Source: Flavobacterium sp. NG2
GTDB lineage: Bacteria; Bacteroidota; Bacteroidia; Flavobacteriales; Flavobacteriaceae
Assembly (NCBI RefSeq): GCF_034119845.1
Contig: NZ_CP139420.1
Location: forward strand, 3,598,001-3,662,000
Direction of reading: 5' to 3'
Length of the DNA stretch: 64,000 nucleotides
The notes under the pieces are model-generated. The model did no database searches and was not told where the DNA came from. It worked only from the letters and a program-made list of their open reading frames with translations. This document shows, in pieces, positions 37,292-46,915 of the stretch (position 1 is the first letter of the stretch; each line of letters begins with the position of its first letter). The translations under genes and the position numbers were made by a program.

Positions 37292-38812
37292 ATGAAAAAA
37301 TATATCATATTAATCGCGACAGCAATCTTTGCAACGGCTTGCTCCGATTTAGAAGAAAATCCAGTGGGATTATTGGCTCCCGAATCATTTTTCAAAACCC
37401 CAGCCGACCTTCAGGCATCAGCAAACGGTAGTTTTGCCTATATGGCATCCGAAAAATATTGGGGAAGACAATTGTCCATGTCCCTACTATTAAGAGGAGA
37501 TATGGCTCAAATAGGTGATTTGACTACAACACCAGCAAGAGTTGAAGTGGATCAATTTAGGATGAATGATGGTAGTGAAATTGTCAGTGCTTTTTGGCCT
37601 CAATCCTACGCAATTATTGGAGCTGCGAACCAAACCATTGCTGGTGCAGCAAAAGTCAGTGGAGATGCAAATACCATTAATGCCATTGCAGCACAAGCTT
37701 ATTTTTCTAGAGCCTTTGCCTATTATCATTTAGTACGCCTTTTTGGAGCCATTCCATATATTGACTTTGCAGTGAAGGATATCGCTACCGTTAATAGCAT
37801 TAGCAAAACTTCAGAAGCGGATGTATATACTAAAATTATCGCCGATTTAAAATATGCAAAAGAATGGTTACCTAATAAACAACCCGTACGATCGTTACCA
37901 TCTAAAGCAACTGCTGCTGCCTACTTGGCTTCTGTTTATCTGACATTGGGAGACAATCAAAAAGCTTATAATGAAGCGAAATATGTAATTGATAACGAGG
38001 GTTTGTTTGGCTTAGATTTAGATGCTAATTATCAAGATTTATTCGATTCTAGCAAAGCTTTAACCCTAAAAGAGCCTTTGTTCACAATCGACTTCATCGG
38101 CCAATCTAGAGTAAATGACTTAGGGCAAGATTATCTAGCTTCAATCACAGGAATCAGAGGAGATCAAACTTTCTCTTTTGGAGAAGGATGGTCAGTGGCC
38201 GTTCCGTCCTTAAAAGTTTTCAATGACTGGAACCAACGTGATTACAGACGAGCAGTAAGTTTTGATACTATTGGTAAAAAAGGAACTATTACTTATGATT
38301 ATACCAAATTCACCACTATGTCATCAAGAGCGGTAAACCGACCGCATATTGCTAAATATTTCCGAAAAATTGGATTAGCGGGACTAAATGGTAGAGAATC
38401 TAGTAGCAACTATATCATGATGCGCTATGCTGAAGTTTTGCTAATTGCTGCCGAAGCGTTAAACGAAATTAATCCTGTAACGGGTAATATTGAAGCAACT
38501 TCATATGTTAACAGAATAAGAGCGAGAGCAAGAAACAGAGCGGGGGTCCCTTCAAACTATCCAGCTAATGAAATTGTAGGTTTGTCACAAACAGATTTTA
38601 GAAAAATGGTTCTAAGAGAACGCAGATTAGAGTTAGCTTTTGAATTTGGAAGATGGTACGATATTAAAAGATTAAAAATTGGTGTTGAAGCTTTTGGAGC
38701 TAATGGTTTAGAACAACAAGTATTTGACCCTCTTAAAGATTACTATTTCCCATTACCGGGTAGGGAATTAGAAAAAAACCCTAACTTAAAGCCCAATAAC
38801 ACTGGCTACTAA
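37292..38812 (+). CDS. SusD-like glycan-binding lipoprotein
   Basis: A 506-residue lipoprotein: the signal peptide ends in ATAC with the lipidated Cys17. TPR-like helices (AQAYFSRAFAYYHLVRLFG), the SusD core KATAAAYLASVYLTLGD, and the C-terminal RRLELAFEFGRWYDIKRLK with YYFPLPGRELEKNPNL are diagnostic. It forms the surface lid of the SusC transporter and binds the target oligosaccharide. Confidence 0.94.
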   Translation: MKKYIILIATAIFATACSDLEENPVGLLAPESFFKTPADLQASANGSFAYMASEKYWGRQLSMSLLLRGDMAQIGDLTTTPARVEVDQFRMNDGSEIVSAFWPQSYAIIGAANQTIAGAAKVSGDANTINAIAAQAYFSRAFAYYHLVRLFGAIPYIDFAVKDIATVNSISKTSEADVYTKIIADLKYAKEWLPNKQPVRSLPSKATAAAYLASVYLTLGDNQKAYNEAKYVIDNEGLFGLDLDANYQDLFDSSKALTLKEPLFTIDFIGQSRVNDLGQDYLASITGIRGDQTFSFGEGWSVAVPSLKVFNDWNQRDYRRAVSFDTIGKKGTITYDYTKFTTMSSRAVNRPHIAKYFRKIGLAGLNGRESSSNYIMMRYAEVLLIAAEALNEINPVTGNIEATSYVNRIRARARNRAGVPSNYPANEIVGLSQTDFRKMVLRERRLELAFEFGRWYDIKRLKIGVEAFGANGLEQQVFDPLKDYYFPLPGRELEKNPNLKPNNTGY

Positions 38813-38832
38813 ATATTTTAGTTTTAATTATT

Positions 38833-40017
38833 ATGAATAGAATTTATTATTTACCTTTTATTCTTGGGTTTACACTGCTGGTAACAGCGTGTAAACTCAA
38901 AAATAATGTTGCGAAAGAACCTAACAACAAAGAGAACACAATCCTTCTATCTTCAAGATACAATGCCTTGTTAGAATATCCTGTCGATTCATTGAGTTTC
39001 CCTAGAAGTATGTCATTAACAACGGGGAAAATCCGAAAAGTACCATCGAAAGATTGGTGTAGTGGATTTTTTGCAGGCAATCTATGGCAAATATATGAAC
39101 TAACAGGTGATGTTAAATTCAAAGAAAAAGCGAAACAATGGACAGCTTTTATTGAAAAAGAAAAATTCAATAATAAAACTCATGATATGGGGTTTAAAGT
39201 CTTTTGCAGTTTTGGAAATGGACTTAAACACGAAAATAATCAGCACTATAAAGACGTTATTGTAAAAAGTGCACAAACACTTAGCACCCGTTTCAATAAA
39301 AAAGTAGGTGCCATACGTTCTTGGGATTTCAATAAAGAAGTTTGGGATTTTCCCGTGATTATCGACAATATGTTGAATCTTGAATTGTTATTCGAAGCTT
39401 CAAAAATATCAGGTGATGCCAAATATCGTGACATTGCGATTCAACATGCGAATACCACTTTAAAAAATCATTTTAGACCTGACGCTAGTTGCTACCATGT
39501 TGTGTCTTATGACACCATCACAGGAAAACCAAAAATGAAAGTGACCCATCAAGGGTACAACGATGAGTCTTCATGGGCAAGAGGTCAAGGATGGGCGATA
39601 TATGGTTATACCATGTGCTATCGTTATACGAAAGACAAGGCCTATCTCAAACAAGCAGAAGCAACAGCAAATTATTTTATCAATAACAAAAACATGCCCG
39701 ATGATGGGATTGTATATTGGGACTTTAAAGACCCCACTATTCCTAATGCTCCAAGAGATTCTTCGGCTGCGGCATTAGTTGCTTCAGGACTTTATGAGCT
39801 GTACGACTATACTAAAAACGACATCTATCTGAATTATGCAAACAAAGTAATGACTAGTTTGAGTACCAAAAATTACATTTTAGACAAAACTGTAAAAGGT
39901 CCTTTTATTTTAGACCATAGTACAGGACATAAGCCTAAAAACGATGAAGTTGACGAACCTATCGTATACGGTGACTATTATTACTTAGAGGCACTATTAA
40001 GACAAAAAAAGAAATGA
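38833..40017 (+). CDS. GH88 unsaturated glucuronyl hydrolase (lipoprotein)
   Basis: A 394-residue protein with a lipobox (LLVTAC, Cys20). The (alpha/alpha)6 barrel signatures of GH88 are clear: DWCSGFFAGNLWQIYELTGD, HDMGFKVFCSFGNG (Asp118), FPVIIDNMLNLELL (Asp178), ARGQGWAIYGYTMCYR and APRDSSAAALVASGLYEL. The two aspartates are the hydration/proton-donor pair. It hydrolyses the delta-4,5-unsaturated uronate that a polysaccharide lyase leaves at the non-reducing end. No lyase is in this window. It lies 20 bp after susD and 4 bp before the GH2 gene. Confidence 0.92.
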   Translation: MNRIYYLPFILGFTLLVTACKLKNNVAKEPNNKENTILLSSRYNALLEYPVDSLSFPRSMSLTTGKIRKVPSKDWCSGFFAGNLWQIYELTGDVKFKEKAKQWTAFIEKEKFNNKTHDMGFKVFCSFGNGLKHENNQHYKDVIVKSAQTLSTRFNKKVGAIRSWDFNKEVWDFPVIIDNMLNLELLFEASKISGDAKYRDIAIQHANTTLKNHFRPDASCYHVVSYDTITGKPKMKVTHQGYNDESSWARGQGWAIYGYTMCYRYTKDKAYLKQAEATANYFINNKNMPDDGIVYWDFKDPTIPNAPRDSSAAALVASGLYELYDYTKNDIYLNYANKVMTSLSTKNYILDKTVKGPFILDHSTGHKPKNDEVDEPIVYGDYYYLEALLRQKKK

Positions 40018-40021
40018 TTTT

Positions 40022-42445
40022 ATGAAAAAGCAGCATTTTAATCCCTTGAATTCCTCGCTATTATACTCGATTGCAATAGCCTGTTTTTTATTCTCGTTGC
40101 ATGGTATACATGCACAAAGAACGAAAACAAATATTAATGAAAACTGGAGTTATTTAGAAAACGATACTAATAAAATTACCACAGCCAATCAAGCCAAAAA
40201 CTGGACGGTTCTCAATTTACCTCATACTTGGAATAGTGAAGATGCTACTGATAACATCCCAGGTTACAGACGTGCTGCGAGCTGGTATAAAAAACAACTT
40301 GTTATCCCTGCAATTGCTGCCAATACCGTATACCAATTGTATTTTGAGGGTTCCAATATTACAACAAAAGTTTATGTTAATGGGAAAGAAGCGGGAGAAC
40401 ATATAGGTGGTTATATTGGTTTTACGATTGATATCACTTCCTTGATTAAACAAGGAAATAATGAAGTTGCTGTTCGTGTGGACAATAGCTATAATCCTGA
40501 AATCATTCCGTCGCAAAAAAGTGATTTTACCATTTATGGCGGAATTACAAGAGATGTTTGGTTATTGGCTTTGCCAAAAAATCATATTGATAACCTTAAA
40601 ATTACCACTCCAAAGGTTTCCAATCAATCAGCTTCATTAAATGTTGTTGCAACAATCAACAATTTAGAAGCGAATAAAGATTTAAAATTAGAAGTCTCAC
40701 TAAAAAATCCAAAAGGAAAAATAGTCACTACAAAAAAAGTAATCCCAAATAGTGTAAAAACCACAATCACATTCGATAATATCAAAAACCCTGAATTGTG
40801 GGATACTCAAAAACCAAATCTTTATACAGTAACTGTTTCTTTATTAGATAAGAATAAAGAAAAAGACCAACTAACTGAAAAAGTGGGTTTCCGTTGGTTT
40901 GAATTTAAAGATCATGGGCCTTTTTACCTAAACGGAAAACGACTGTTAATTCGTGGCACACATAGACACGAAGAGCATGCGGGTGTAGGTGCAGCTATGA
41001 CCAATAAACAACACCATGCTGATATGGAAGCCATCAAAGAAATGGGTGCTAATTTTGTACGTCTAGCTCATTATCCTCAAGATCCAGAAATTTACAAAGC
41101 TTGTGATGAACTAGGTTTGTTAGTGTGGGATGAACTGCCATGGTGTCGGGGTGGTCTTGGAAATGATGTTTGGCAAACCAATAGCAAAAACATGCTAAAG
41201 GAAATGATTGCTCAAAACTTCAACCATCCTAGTATTATACTTTGGTCGTTAGGAAATGAAATGAACTGGTTACCTGATTTCCCAGGTGGTGATGACCCTG
41301 AAAAAACGACTGCTTTTTTGAGCGAATTGAATGACTTAGCACACCAACTAGACCCATCCCGCAAAACAGCGATTCGTAAATATTATGAAGGCTCCCATAT
41401 TGTGGATGTATTCTCCCCTTCTATTTGGTCAGGATGGTATTCTGGAAGTTACAAAAGCTATCAAAAAGCATTGGATACTTATAAAAAAGAATACAAACAT
41501 TTTATACATGCGGAATATGGTGGAGATAGTCATGTAGGACGTCATACCGAAAAGCCTGTTACTGGAGAAGGAGTCATTAAATCTGAAGGATGGGAAGAAG
41601 CCATTGTACAAACACAAGTGGCTAATATTGCTCAAATAGGTGATTGGAGCGAAAATTATATCGTCGATTTATTTGACTGGCATTTACATGTTGCTGAAAA
41701 TGATCCTGATTTTGTAGGGAATATACAGTGGGCTTTCAAAGATTTTGCTACGCCGTTACGTCCAGAAGACGACATCCCTTATATGAACCAAAAAGGTTTA
41801 ACAGACAGAAACAGAAATCCAAAAGATGCCTATTATGTATTTAAAAGCTATTGGAGCGAAAAACCGTTTGCTTATATCGAATCTCATACTTGGACTGATA
41901 GACAAGGGCCGAAAGACGTGGCTCGAAACATTAATGTGTATAGTAATTGCAACCAAGTGACGCTTTACCATAACGGAAAATCATTAGGTAAAAAGCAACG
42001 GGATAGTAAAGCTTTTCCAGCTTGTGGTTTGAACTGGGATTTGAACTTTGAAGAAGGAAAAAACACTTTAATAGCTGTTGGTGAAACCAAAGATGGTAAA
42101 ACCGTCTCAGACACTATAAATGTTAACTACAGATTTAAGAAAAATGATACTGCCTTAGGATTAACTTTATCTGCCGAAAAATTAAAAAATGGTAATTACT
42201 TAGTAACTGCACTTGCGGTAGATAAAAATAATTTACGTTGTTTAGATTACGAAGAAAGAATCTATTTCCAATGTTTAAAAGGTGGAACCACCTTAAAAAA
42301 CCAAGGCACACCTACTGGTAGTGAGTCTATCAAAATGGCCAACGGAAAAGCTTCGATTGAAGTAATCCCTGATGCCGATGGAAGCCCAATAGTTATGACC
42401 GTTTTAAATCAGAATTTCAAAGGAGAGTTTTTGAAGATTGAATAA
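40022..42445 (+). CDS. Secreted GH2 beta-galactosidase-like enzyme of the SusCD operon
   Basis: An 807-residue GH2 enzyme with signal peptide (cut near GIHAQ). It has the sugar-binding domain (NLPHTWNSEDA), an Ig-like domain, the barrel motif IRGTHRHEEHAG, acid/base WSLGNEM (Glu near 413) and nucleophile HAEYGG (Glu near 498), then C-terminal beta-domains. It probably removes a non-reducing beta-galactose, which fits the Leloir operon and the symporter downstream. Beta-glucuronidase is the alternative. It starts 4 bp after GH88, so the two are translationally coupled. Confidence 0.87.
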   Translation: MKKQHFNPLNSSLLYSIAIACFLFSLHGIHAQRTKTNINENWSYLENDTNKITTANQAKNWTVLNLPHTWNSEDATDNIPGYRRAASWYKKQLVIPAIAANTVYQLYFEGSNITTKVYVNGKEAGEHIGGYIGFTIDITSLIKQGNNEVAVRVDNSYNPEIIPSQKSDFTIYGGITRDVWLLALPKNHIDNLKITTPKVSNQSASLNVVATINNLEANKDLKLEVSLKNPKGKIVTTKKVIPNSVKTTITFDNIKNPELWDTQKPNLYTVTVSLLDKNKEKDQLTEKVGFRWFEFKDHGPFYLNGKRLLIRGTHRHEEHAGVGAAMTNKQHHADMEAIKEMGANFVRLAHYPQDPEIYKACDELGLLVWDELPWCRGGLGNDVWQTNSKNMLKEMIAQNFNHPSIILWSLGNEMNWLPDFPGGDDPEKTTAFLSELNDLAHQLDPSRKTAIRKYYEGSHIVDVFSPSIWSGWYSGSYKSYQKALDTYKKEYKHFIHAEYGGDSHVGRHTEKPVTGEGVIKSEGWEEAIVQTQVANIAQIGDWSENYIVDLFDWHLHVAENDPDFVGNIQWAFKDFATPLRPEDDIPYMNQKGLTDRNRNPKDAYYVFKSYWSEKPFAYIESHTWTDRQGPKDVARNINVYSNCNQVTLYHNGKSLGKKQRDSKAFPACGLNWDLNFEEGKNTLIAVGETKDGKTVSDTINVNYRFKKNDTALGLTLSAEKLKNGNYLVTALAVDKNNLRCLDYEERIYFQCLKGGTTLKNQGTPTGSESIKMANGKASIEVIPDADGSPIVMTVLNQNFKGEFLKIE

Positions 42446-42470
42446 ATTAATTAAACCTAGACAACACATT

Positions 42471-42496
42471 GGAACACGGATAACACAGATTTTTTT
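42471..42496. repeat. Half-element of the palindromic repeat family
   Basis: GGAACACGGATAACACAGAT followed by a T run resembles the left arm of dispersed repeats elsewhere in the window. No paired right arm is present. Confidence 0.4.
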
Positions 42497-42597
42497 AATT
42501 GTTTTATAACATAGGCATATTCAGAAGTAAGCCAGAATGGTATAAGACTTCTTTTTAGTCCATATCGCATTTAAACTTTTCAACAACTCACAAAAAA

Positions 42598-42638
42598 ACT
42601 GCATTAATTACTATTTGAAGAATAGCAATTAATGCAGT
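42598..42638 (-). terminator. Terminator of the sodium/sugar symporter gene
   Basis: The 18-bp arms 42598-42615 (ACTGCATTAATTACTATT) and 42621-42638 pair with one mismatch around a 5-nt loop. The A6 run to its left becomes a U tract for minus-strand transcripts, so it terminates the symporter gene. Confidence 0.82.
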
Positions 42639-42671
42639 TATATTAATTAGGAACTAAAGTTCCATATTTTA

Positions 42672-44324
42672 TTATTTCCAGAAAAAAGCGTAAGCAACAG
42701 CTAACAAAATTAATATTACAAACGAACAAATATTAAATAATGGACTCGTTTTGAAGAATTCTTTAGTCAAAGAAATACCTTTTTCGTCATCTTTACCATT
42801 GTTTTGTGTGATACTTAAAACAGCTATAACAATCATAGTTAAAACAGTTGTATACCCCATTTGGTCCATCCATGGTAATGTTGGGAACATCGCTCCTTCA
42901 GCCCATCCTTTAGGTCCTATTTTAAAGAATAAAGCGATTGGAATAGAAACTAATGCACCCCAAATAGCAGCTTTGTTTGTTGTTTTTTTCCAAAATAACC
43001 CTAACAAAAATACCCCTAAAATACCTGGACTTACAATTCCAGTATATTCTTGAATGAATTGAAAAGCTTGATCAATACCTCCTAAAAGTGGCGCCATAAT
43101 AACAGCAATAAGTAAAGCTACACCAGCCGAAATACGACCAACATTTACCGTAGTTTTATCACTTGCGCTTGTATTGATATATTGTTTGTAAATATCCATT
43201 GTAAAGATAGTTGAAGTTGAATTCAACATCGAAGCTAATGAAGATACAATTGCAGCAGCTAATGCAGCAAAAGCCAATCCTTTCATACCTGCAGGTAAGA
43301 AATGTAACAACCATGGATACGCTCTGTCAGCAGTACCTATACCTGGTAAATTTTCAGCAGCCATTGCTCCTAATCTAGCCATGATAGCTGGATCATTAAC
43401 CATTACGTAAGCCGCAATCCCAGGAATAACAACGATAAACGGAATTAATAATTTTAAGAAAGCTGCTAATAAAATACCTTTTTGTGCTTCTCTTAAAGAT
43501 TTAGCAGCCAAAGTTCTTTGAATGATATATTGATTGAAACCCCAGTAGTAAATATTCGCTACCCAAAGTCCTCCAACTAAAACTCCAATTCCAGGTAAGT
43601 TCATATACTCTGGATTAGATTCGTCTAAAATCATCACAAAACGATCTGGTGCTGAGTGGTAAACGGTTTTCATACCTTCCCACATCCCAGCTCCATCAGA
43701 AACTGTATTCAACGCCAAATAAGTAGTAACCAATCCACCAAGTACCAAGAAAACTACTTGAATAACATCTGTCCAAGCAACCGCTGACAATCCACCGTAT
43801 AGTGAGTAAGCTGCTGAAAACAATGCTAATCCAATAATAGCATACATCATATCAATACCTAAAATAGTTTCGATAGCCAAACCTCCTAAGTACAATACTG
43901 TTGTAAGGTTCACAAAAACATATAAAGCAATCCAGAAAACTGCCAAAATCGTTTTAAGGTTGGTTGAGAAACGTTTCTCTACGAATTCAGGAATTGTATA
44001 AATTCCTTTTTCAATGAAGATAGGTAAGAAATATTTACCCACAATAATCAACGTAAAGGCAGCCATCCATTCATATGAAGCAATAGCTAAACCTAATGCA
44101 AAACCAGAACCAGACATTCCGATAAATTGCTCAGCAGAAATATTTGCTGCAATTAATGATGAACCAATAGCCCACCATGGCAAAGATTTACTTGCCAAAA
44201 AGTAATCCTCGGCATTTTTTTGCTCTCCTTCTTTATCACGAGAGACCCATAAACCCACTCCTAAGATTAAAACTGCATAAGCAGCAAAGACCGCGTAGTC
44301 AATAAACCCAAATCCTGTTTCCAT
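42672..44324 (-). CDS. Sodium/sugar symporter of the SSS family
   Basis: A 550-residue protein with about 14 membrane helices and the fold signature of SGLT-type symporters: EDYFLASKSLPWWAIGSSLIAANISAEQFIG, YIPEF-like YTIPEFVEKRF, LYGGLSAVAWTDVIQVV and NIYYWGFNQYIIQRTLAAKS. The pattern is close to the Vibrio galactose transporter vSGLT. With the gal operon next door, galactose uptake with Na+ is the likely role. It is transcribed on its own, convergent with the GH2 gene. Confidence 0.87.
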   Translation of the reverse strand: METGFGFIDYAVFAAYAVLILGVGLWVSRDKEGEQKNAEDYFLASKSLPWWAIGSSLIAANISAEQFIGMSGSGFALGLAIASYEWMAAFTLIIVGKYFLPIFIEKGIYTIPEFVEKRFSTNLKTILAVFWIALYVFVNLTTVLYLGGLAIETILGIDMMYAIIGLALFSAAYSLYGGLSAVAWTDVIQVVFLVLGGLVTTYLALNTVSDGAGMWEGMKTVYHSAPDRFVMILDESNPEYMNLPGIGVLVGGLWVANIYYWGFNQYIIQRTLAAKSLREAQKGILLAAFLKLLIPFIVVIPGIAAYVMVNDPAIMARLGAMAAENLPGIGTADRAYPWLLHFLPAGMKGLAFAALAAAIVSSLASMLNSTSTIFTMDIYKQYINTSASDKTTVNVGRISAGVALLIAVIMAPLLGGIDQAFQFIQEYTGIVSPGILGVFLLGLFWKKTTNKAAIWGALVSIPIALFFKIGPKGWAEGAMFPTLPWMDQMGYTTVLTMIVIAVLSITQNNGKDDEKGISLTKEFFKTSPLFNICSFVILILLAVAYAFFWK

Positions 44325-44397
44325 AATTAATTTTTACTTTTAAAATTCAATTTTTATATTTAGTTCAATGTTCAAATGCGTGATTCAAATAATACTC

Positions 44398-44415
44398 AAA
44401 AAAAAAAAAAAAAAA
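44398..44415. repeat. Poly-A tract of 18
   Basis: Eighteen consecutive A residues, 74 bp upstream of the symporter start codon (poly-T on the coding strand). Such a run could change length by slippage and alter promoter spacing; it may also be a sequencing weak spot. Confidence 0.7.
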
Positions 44416-44647
44416 CATATTTTTCTAAAATTTCGAAATAAAAAAACGAATATCATAAAAAAACACTGTTTTAAATAGTGATGTGCAATGATACGAAAAA
44501 CTTCTTTCGCTATTTAACAATATAGAGGCTTTTAATGGACACACCAAAAAACATAATTCTCAAAGCACTGATTAACAATATTATACGTGTTTAATGATGC
44601 GTTTTTATATATCAAAAAAAACACCTCTAATAATCAATCTACATATC

Positions 44648-44659
44648 GAAAACGTTTTC
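44648..44659. promoter_or_regulatory. CG-centred palindrome upstream of the symporter
   Basis: GAAAACGTTTTC is a perfect 12-bp palindrome with central CG, the shape of a LacI-family operator. It is 324 bp from the symporter start, rather far for direct repression, so function is uncertain. Confidence 0.4.
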
Positions 44660-44799
44660 TCTTTTTTAAAAAAAATAAGAAATTACTTGTTTACATCGCC
44701 GTTTTTTGCTTCATTCGAATCAAAAAACACAACAACCTCAATAAAATTTAAATTAACAACCTTAAAAACTTAAAGGATCAATCTATTTTAAATTTCATC

Positions 44800-44831
44800 A
44801 AGGCTGTTCTATATTAACAATATAAAGCCTT
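44800..44831 (-). terminator. Hairpin after galE
   Basis: AAGGCT (44800-44805) and AGCCTT (44826-44831) pair, with an inner TATATT/AATATA stem. It lies 9 bp beyond the galE stop. No long U tract follows, so it may be weak. Confidence 0.5.
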
Positions 44832-44839
44832 CATAATTG

Positions 44840-45853
44840 CTAGCTTCTTATTTTGGTTTCCCATTTCCATGCACTAGCCATCGCTTCATCTAATGAAGAT
44901 TGAGTTTTCCAACCCAATACATTATTTGCTTTGTCTGTGCTTGCATAAGCTGCTGTTACGTCACCTTCGCGTCTGTCTACGATTTTATAAGGAAACGGCT
45001 TGCCACTTACTTTTTCAAAACTTTTAATAACTTCCAAAACAGAGCTACCTACACCTGTTCCTAAGTTAAAAGTTTCTACTTTTTCTAAGTTTTTATTCCC
45101 TAGTAGACGTTGTAGTGCTACCACATGGGCTTTGGCCAAATCAACTACATGAATATAGTCCCGAATACAAGTTCCATCAGCTGTTGGGTAATCATCACCA
45201 TACACCATCAACTCTTTTCGTAACCCAATTCCGGTTTGTGTAATAAAAGGCACTAAATTTTGAGGTACACCAATTGGTAATTCACCAATTGCTGCCGAAG
45301 GATGCGCACCAATAGGGTTAAAATAACGCAATAAGATTGCTTTGATTCCGCTTACTTTAGAAACATCTGTAATTACTTCCTCCCCTATTTGTTTGGTATT
45401 TCCATAAGGAGACATCGCTGGTTTTATAGGTGCATTCTCATCAATAGGTAAAACATCTGCTTGACCATAAACGGTACAAGAAGAACTGAAAATAAAGTTT
45501 GCTTCCTCTTTTTTCTCTAATTCTTGAAGAATATAAACTAAAGCAGCAATATTGTTTTCATAATAAAGTAATGGATTTTGAACACTCTCCCCAACCGCTT
45601 TGGAAGCAGCAAAGTGGATCACTCCAGCAATATCAGTATATTTTGCAAAAAAACTTTGAACTGATGCTTTATCTCTCAAGTCTAACTTTTCAAAAATAGG
45701 CGTCTTTCCAGTTATAGAAACAATTCCTTTCAACACATCCTCAGACGAATTGGAAAGATTGTCGATTATTACTACTTCATAGCCTTCATTTTGCAATTCA
45801 ACTACAGTATGAGACCCAATAAACCCTAAACCTCCTGTTACTAATATTTTCAT
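44840..45853 (-). CDS. galE: UDP-glucose 4-epimerase
   Basis: A 337-residue extended SDR: NAD-binding GGLGFIGSHT, HFAASKAVGESV, the catalytic Ser region SSCTVYG, and Tyr/Lys in SPYGNTKQIGEE. C-terminal GTGVGSSVLEVIKSFEKVSG and GREGDV-like RREGDVTAAYA are typical of GalE. It interconverts UDP-galactose and UDP-glucose. It is the last gene of galM-galK-galT-galE, 5 bp after galT. Confidence 0.95.
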   Translation of the reverse strand: MKILVTGGLGFIGSHTVVELQNEGYEVVIIDNLSNSSEDVLKGIVSITGKTPIFEKLDLRDKASVQSFFAKYTDIAGVIHFAASKAVGESVQNPLLYYENNIAALVYILQELEKKEEANFIFSSSCTVYGQADVLPIDENAPIKPAMSPYGNTKQIGEEVITDVSKVSGIKAILLRYFNPIGAHPSAAIGELPIGVPQNLVPFITQTGIGLRKELMVYGDDYPTADGTCIRDYIHVVDLAKAHVVALQRLLGNKNLEKVETFNLGTGVGSSVLEVIKSFEKVSGKPFPYKIVDRREGDVTAAYASTDKANNVLGWKTQSSLDEAMASAWKWETKIRS

Positions 45854-45858
45854 ATTCT

Positions 45859-46908
45859 TTATTTTGTTTTATAATGAACATCCGATAAGTCTCTCAACAT
45901 TTGAGCACTCTTCTCAGCTGTAATGTCTCTTTGTGACTCGCCCATCATTTCATATCCTACCATGAATTTTTTCACTGAAGCCGAACGCAACAATGGTGGG
46001 TAAAAATGCATATGGAATTGCCATTCTGGATGCTCCTGACCATCTGTTGGTGCTTGGTGAATCCCTGATGAATACGGAAATGACGTTTCGAAAAGATTAT
46101 CGTACTTAGCTGTTAATTTCTTTAATATTACAGCAAATGCAGCTACTTCATCTTTCGTAAAATCAGTGATTTTAGTTACGTGACGTTTGGCTACAATCAT
46201 TGTTTCAAATGGCCAAACCGCCCAAAACGGAACCAAAGCTACAAAATGTTCATTTTCGACTACAATACGTTCTTCTAGCAACAATTCTTTTTCCAAATAG
46301 TCCACTAAAAGATTAGTACCAAATTTATCGTGATAAGCCTTTAGGTTATTTTGCGTTTTCTCAACCTGAGTAGGCAATGATGATTGAGCCCAAATTTGTC
46401 CATGAGGATGTGGATTACTACATCCCATTACACTTCCTTTGTTCTCAAAAATTTGCACATAATTGATATAGTCTACGCTCCCTAAATCTGTATATTCTTT
46501 TTGCCAAGTACGTACTACATCTTCAATGGTATCCAATTCCATCTCAGGCAAAGTTAAATTATGCTTTGGCGAAAAGCAAACCACTTTTGAAATTCCTCTT
46601 TCAGGTCTTGCTTTAAAGAAAGTATCACTACCATTATCTTCAAAATTGATTTCATCTTGCTTCAAAGCGGCAAAGTCATTTTCAAAAACAAATGAACTTG
46701 TATATTCTGGGTTTACTTCTCCATTTACACGTACATTTCCAGGGCATAAATAACACTCTGGTTCGTATTCTGGTCTGTCATCAGTGGCAACATTTTCTTT
46801 TTGCCCTTGCCACGGACGTTTTGCTCTATGTGGGGAAACTAATACCCATTCGTTAATTAAAGGATTATATCTTCTGTGCGGATCTTCGTTGATATCAAAA
46901 TTTCTCAT
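45859..46908 (-). CDS. galT: Galactose-1-phosphate uridylyltransferase
   Basis: A 349-residue HIT-superfamily enzyme: HRRYNPLINEWVLVSPHRAK at the start, ECYLCPGN (zinc cysteines), FENDFAAL, the active-site NPHPHGQIWAQ with the nucleophilic histidine, and HMHFYPPLLRS near the end. It exchanges UMP between UDP-glucose and galactose 1-phosphate. It starts 7 bp after the galK stop. Confidence 0.96.
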   Translation of the reverse strand: MRNFDINEDPHRRYNPLINEWVLVSPHRAKRPWQGQKENVATDDRPEYEPECYLCPGNVRVNGEVNPEYTSSFVFENDFAALKQDEINFEDNGSDTFFKARPERGISKVVCFSPKHNLTLPEMELDTIEDVVRTWQKEYTDLGSVDYINYVQIFENKGSVMGCSNPHPHGQIWAQSSLPTQVEKTQNNLKAYHDKFGTNLLVDYLEKELLLEERIVVENEHFVALVPFWAVWPFETMIVAKRHVTKITDFTKDEVAAFAVILKKLTAKYDNLFETSFPYSSGIHQAPTDGQEHPEWQFHMHFYPPLLRSASVKKFMVGYEMMGESQRDITAEKSAQMLRDLSDVHYKTK

Positions 46909-46915
46909 GCTATTT

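Larger units (their letters stand above)
44325..44839. other. Intergenic region upstream of the symporter
   Basis: A 515-bp gap without a gene. It holds an 18-nt poly-A run (44398-44415), a perfect 12-bp palindrome (44648-44659) and the galE terminator at its right end. The symporter promoter must be in the left part, but I see no TAnnTTTG box on the minus strand. Confidence 0.6.
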
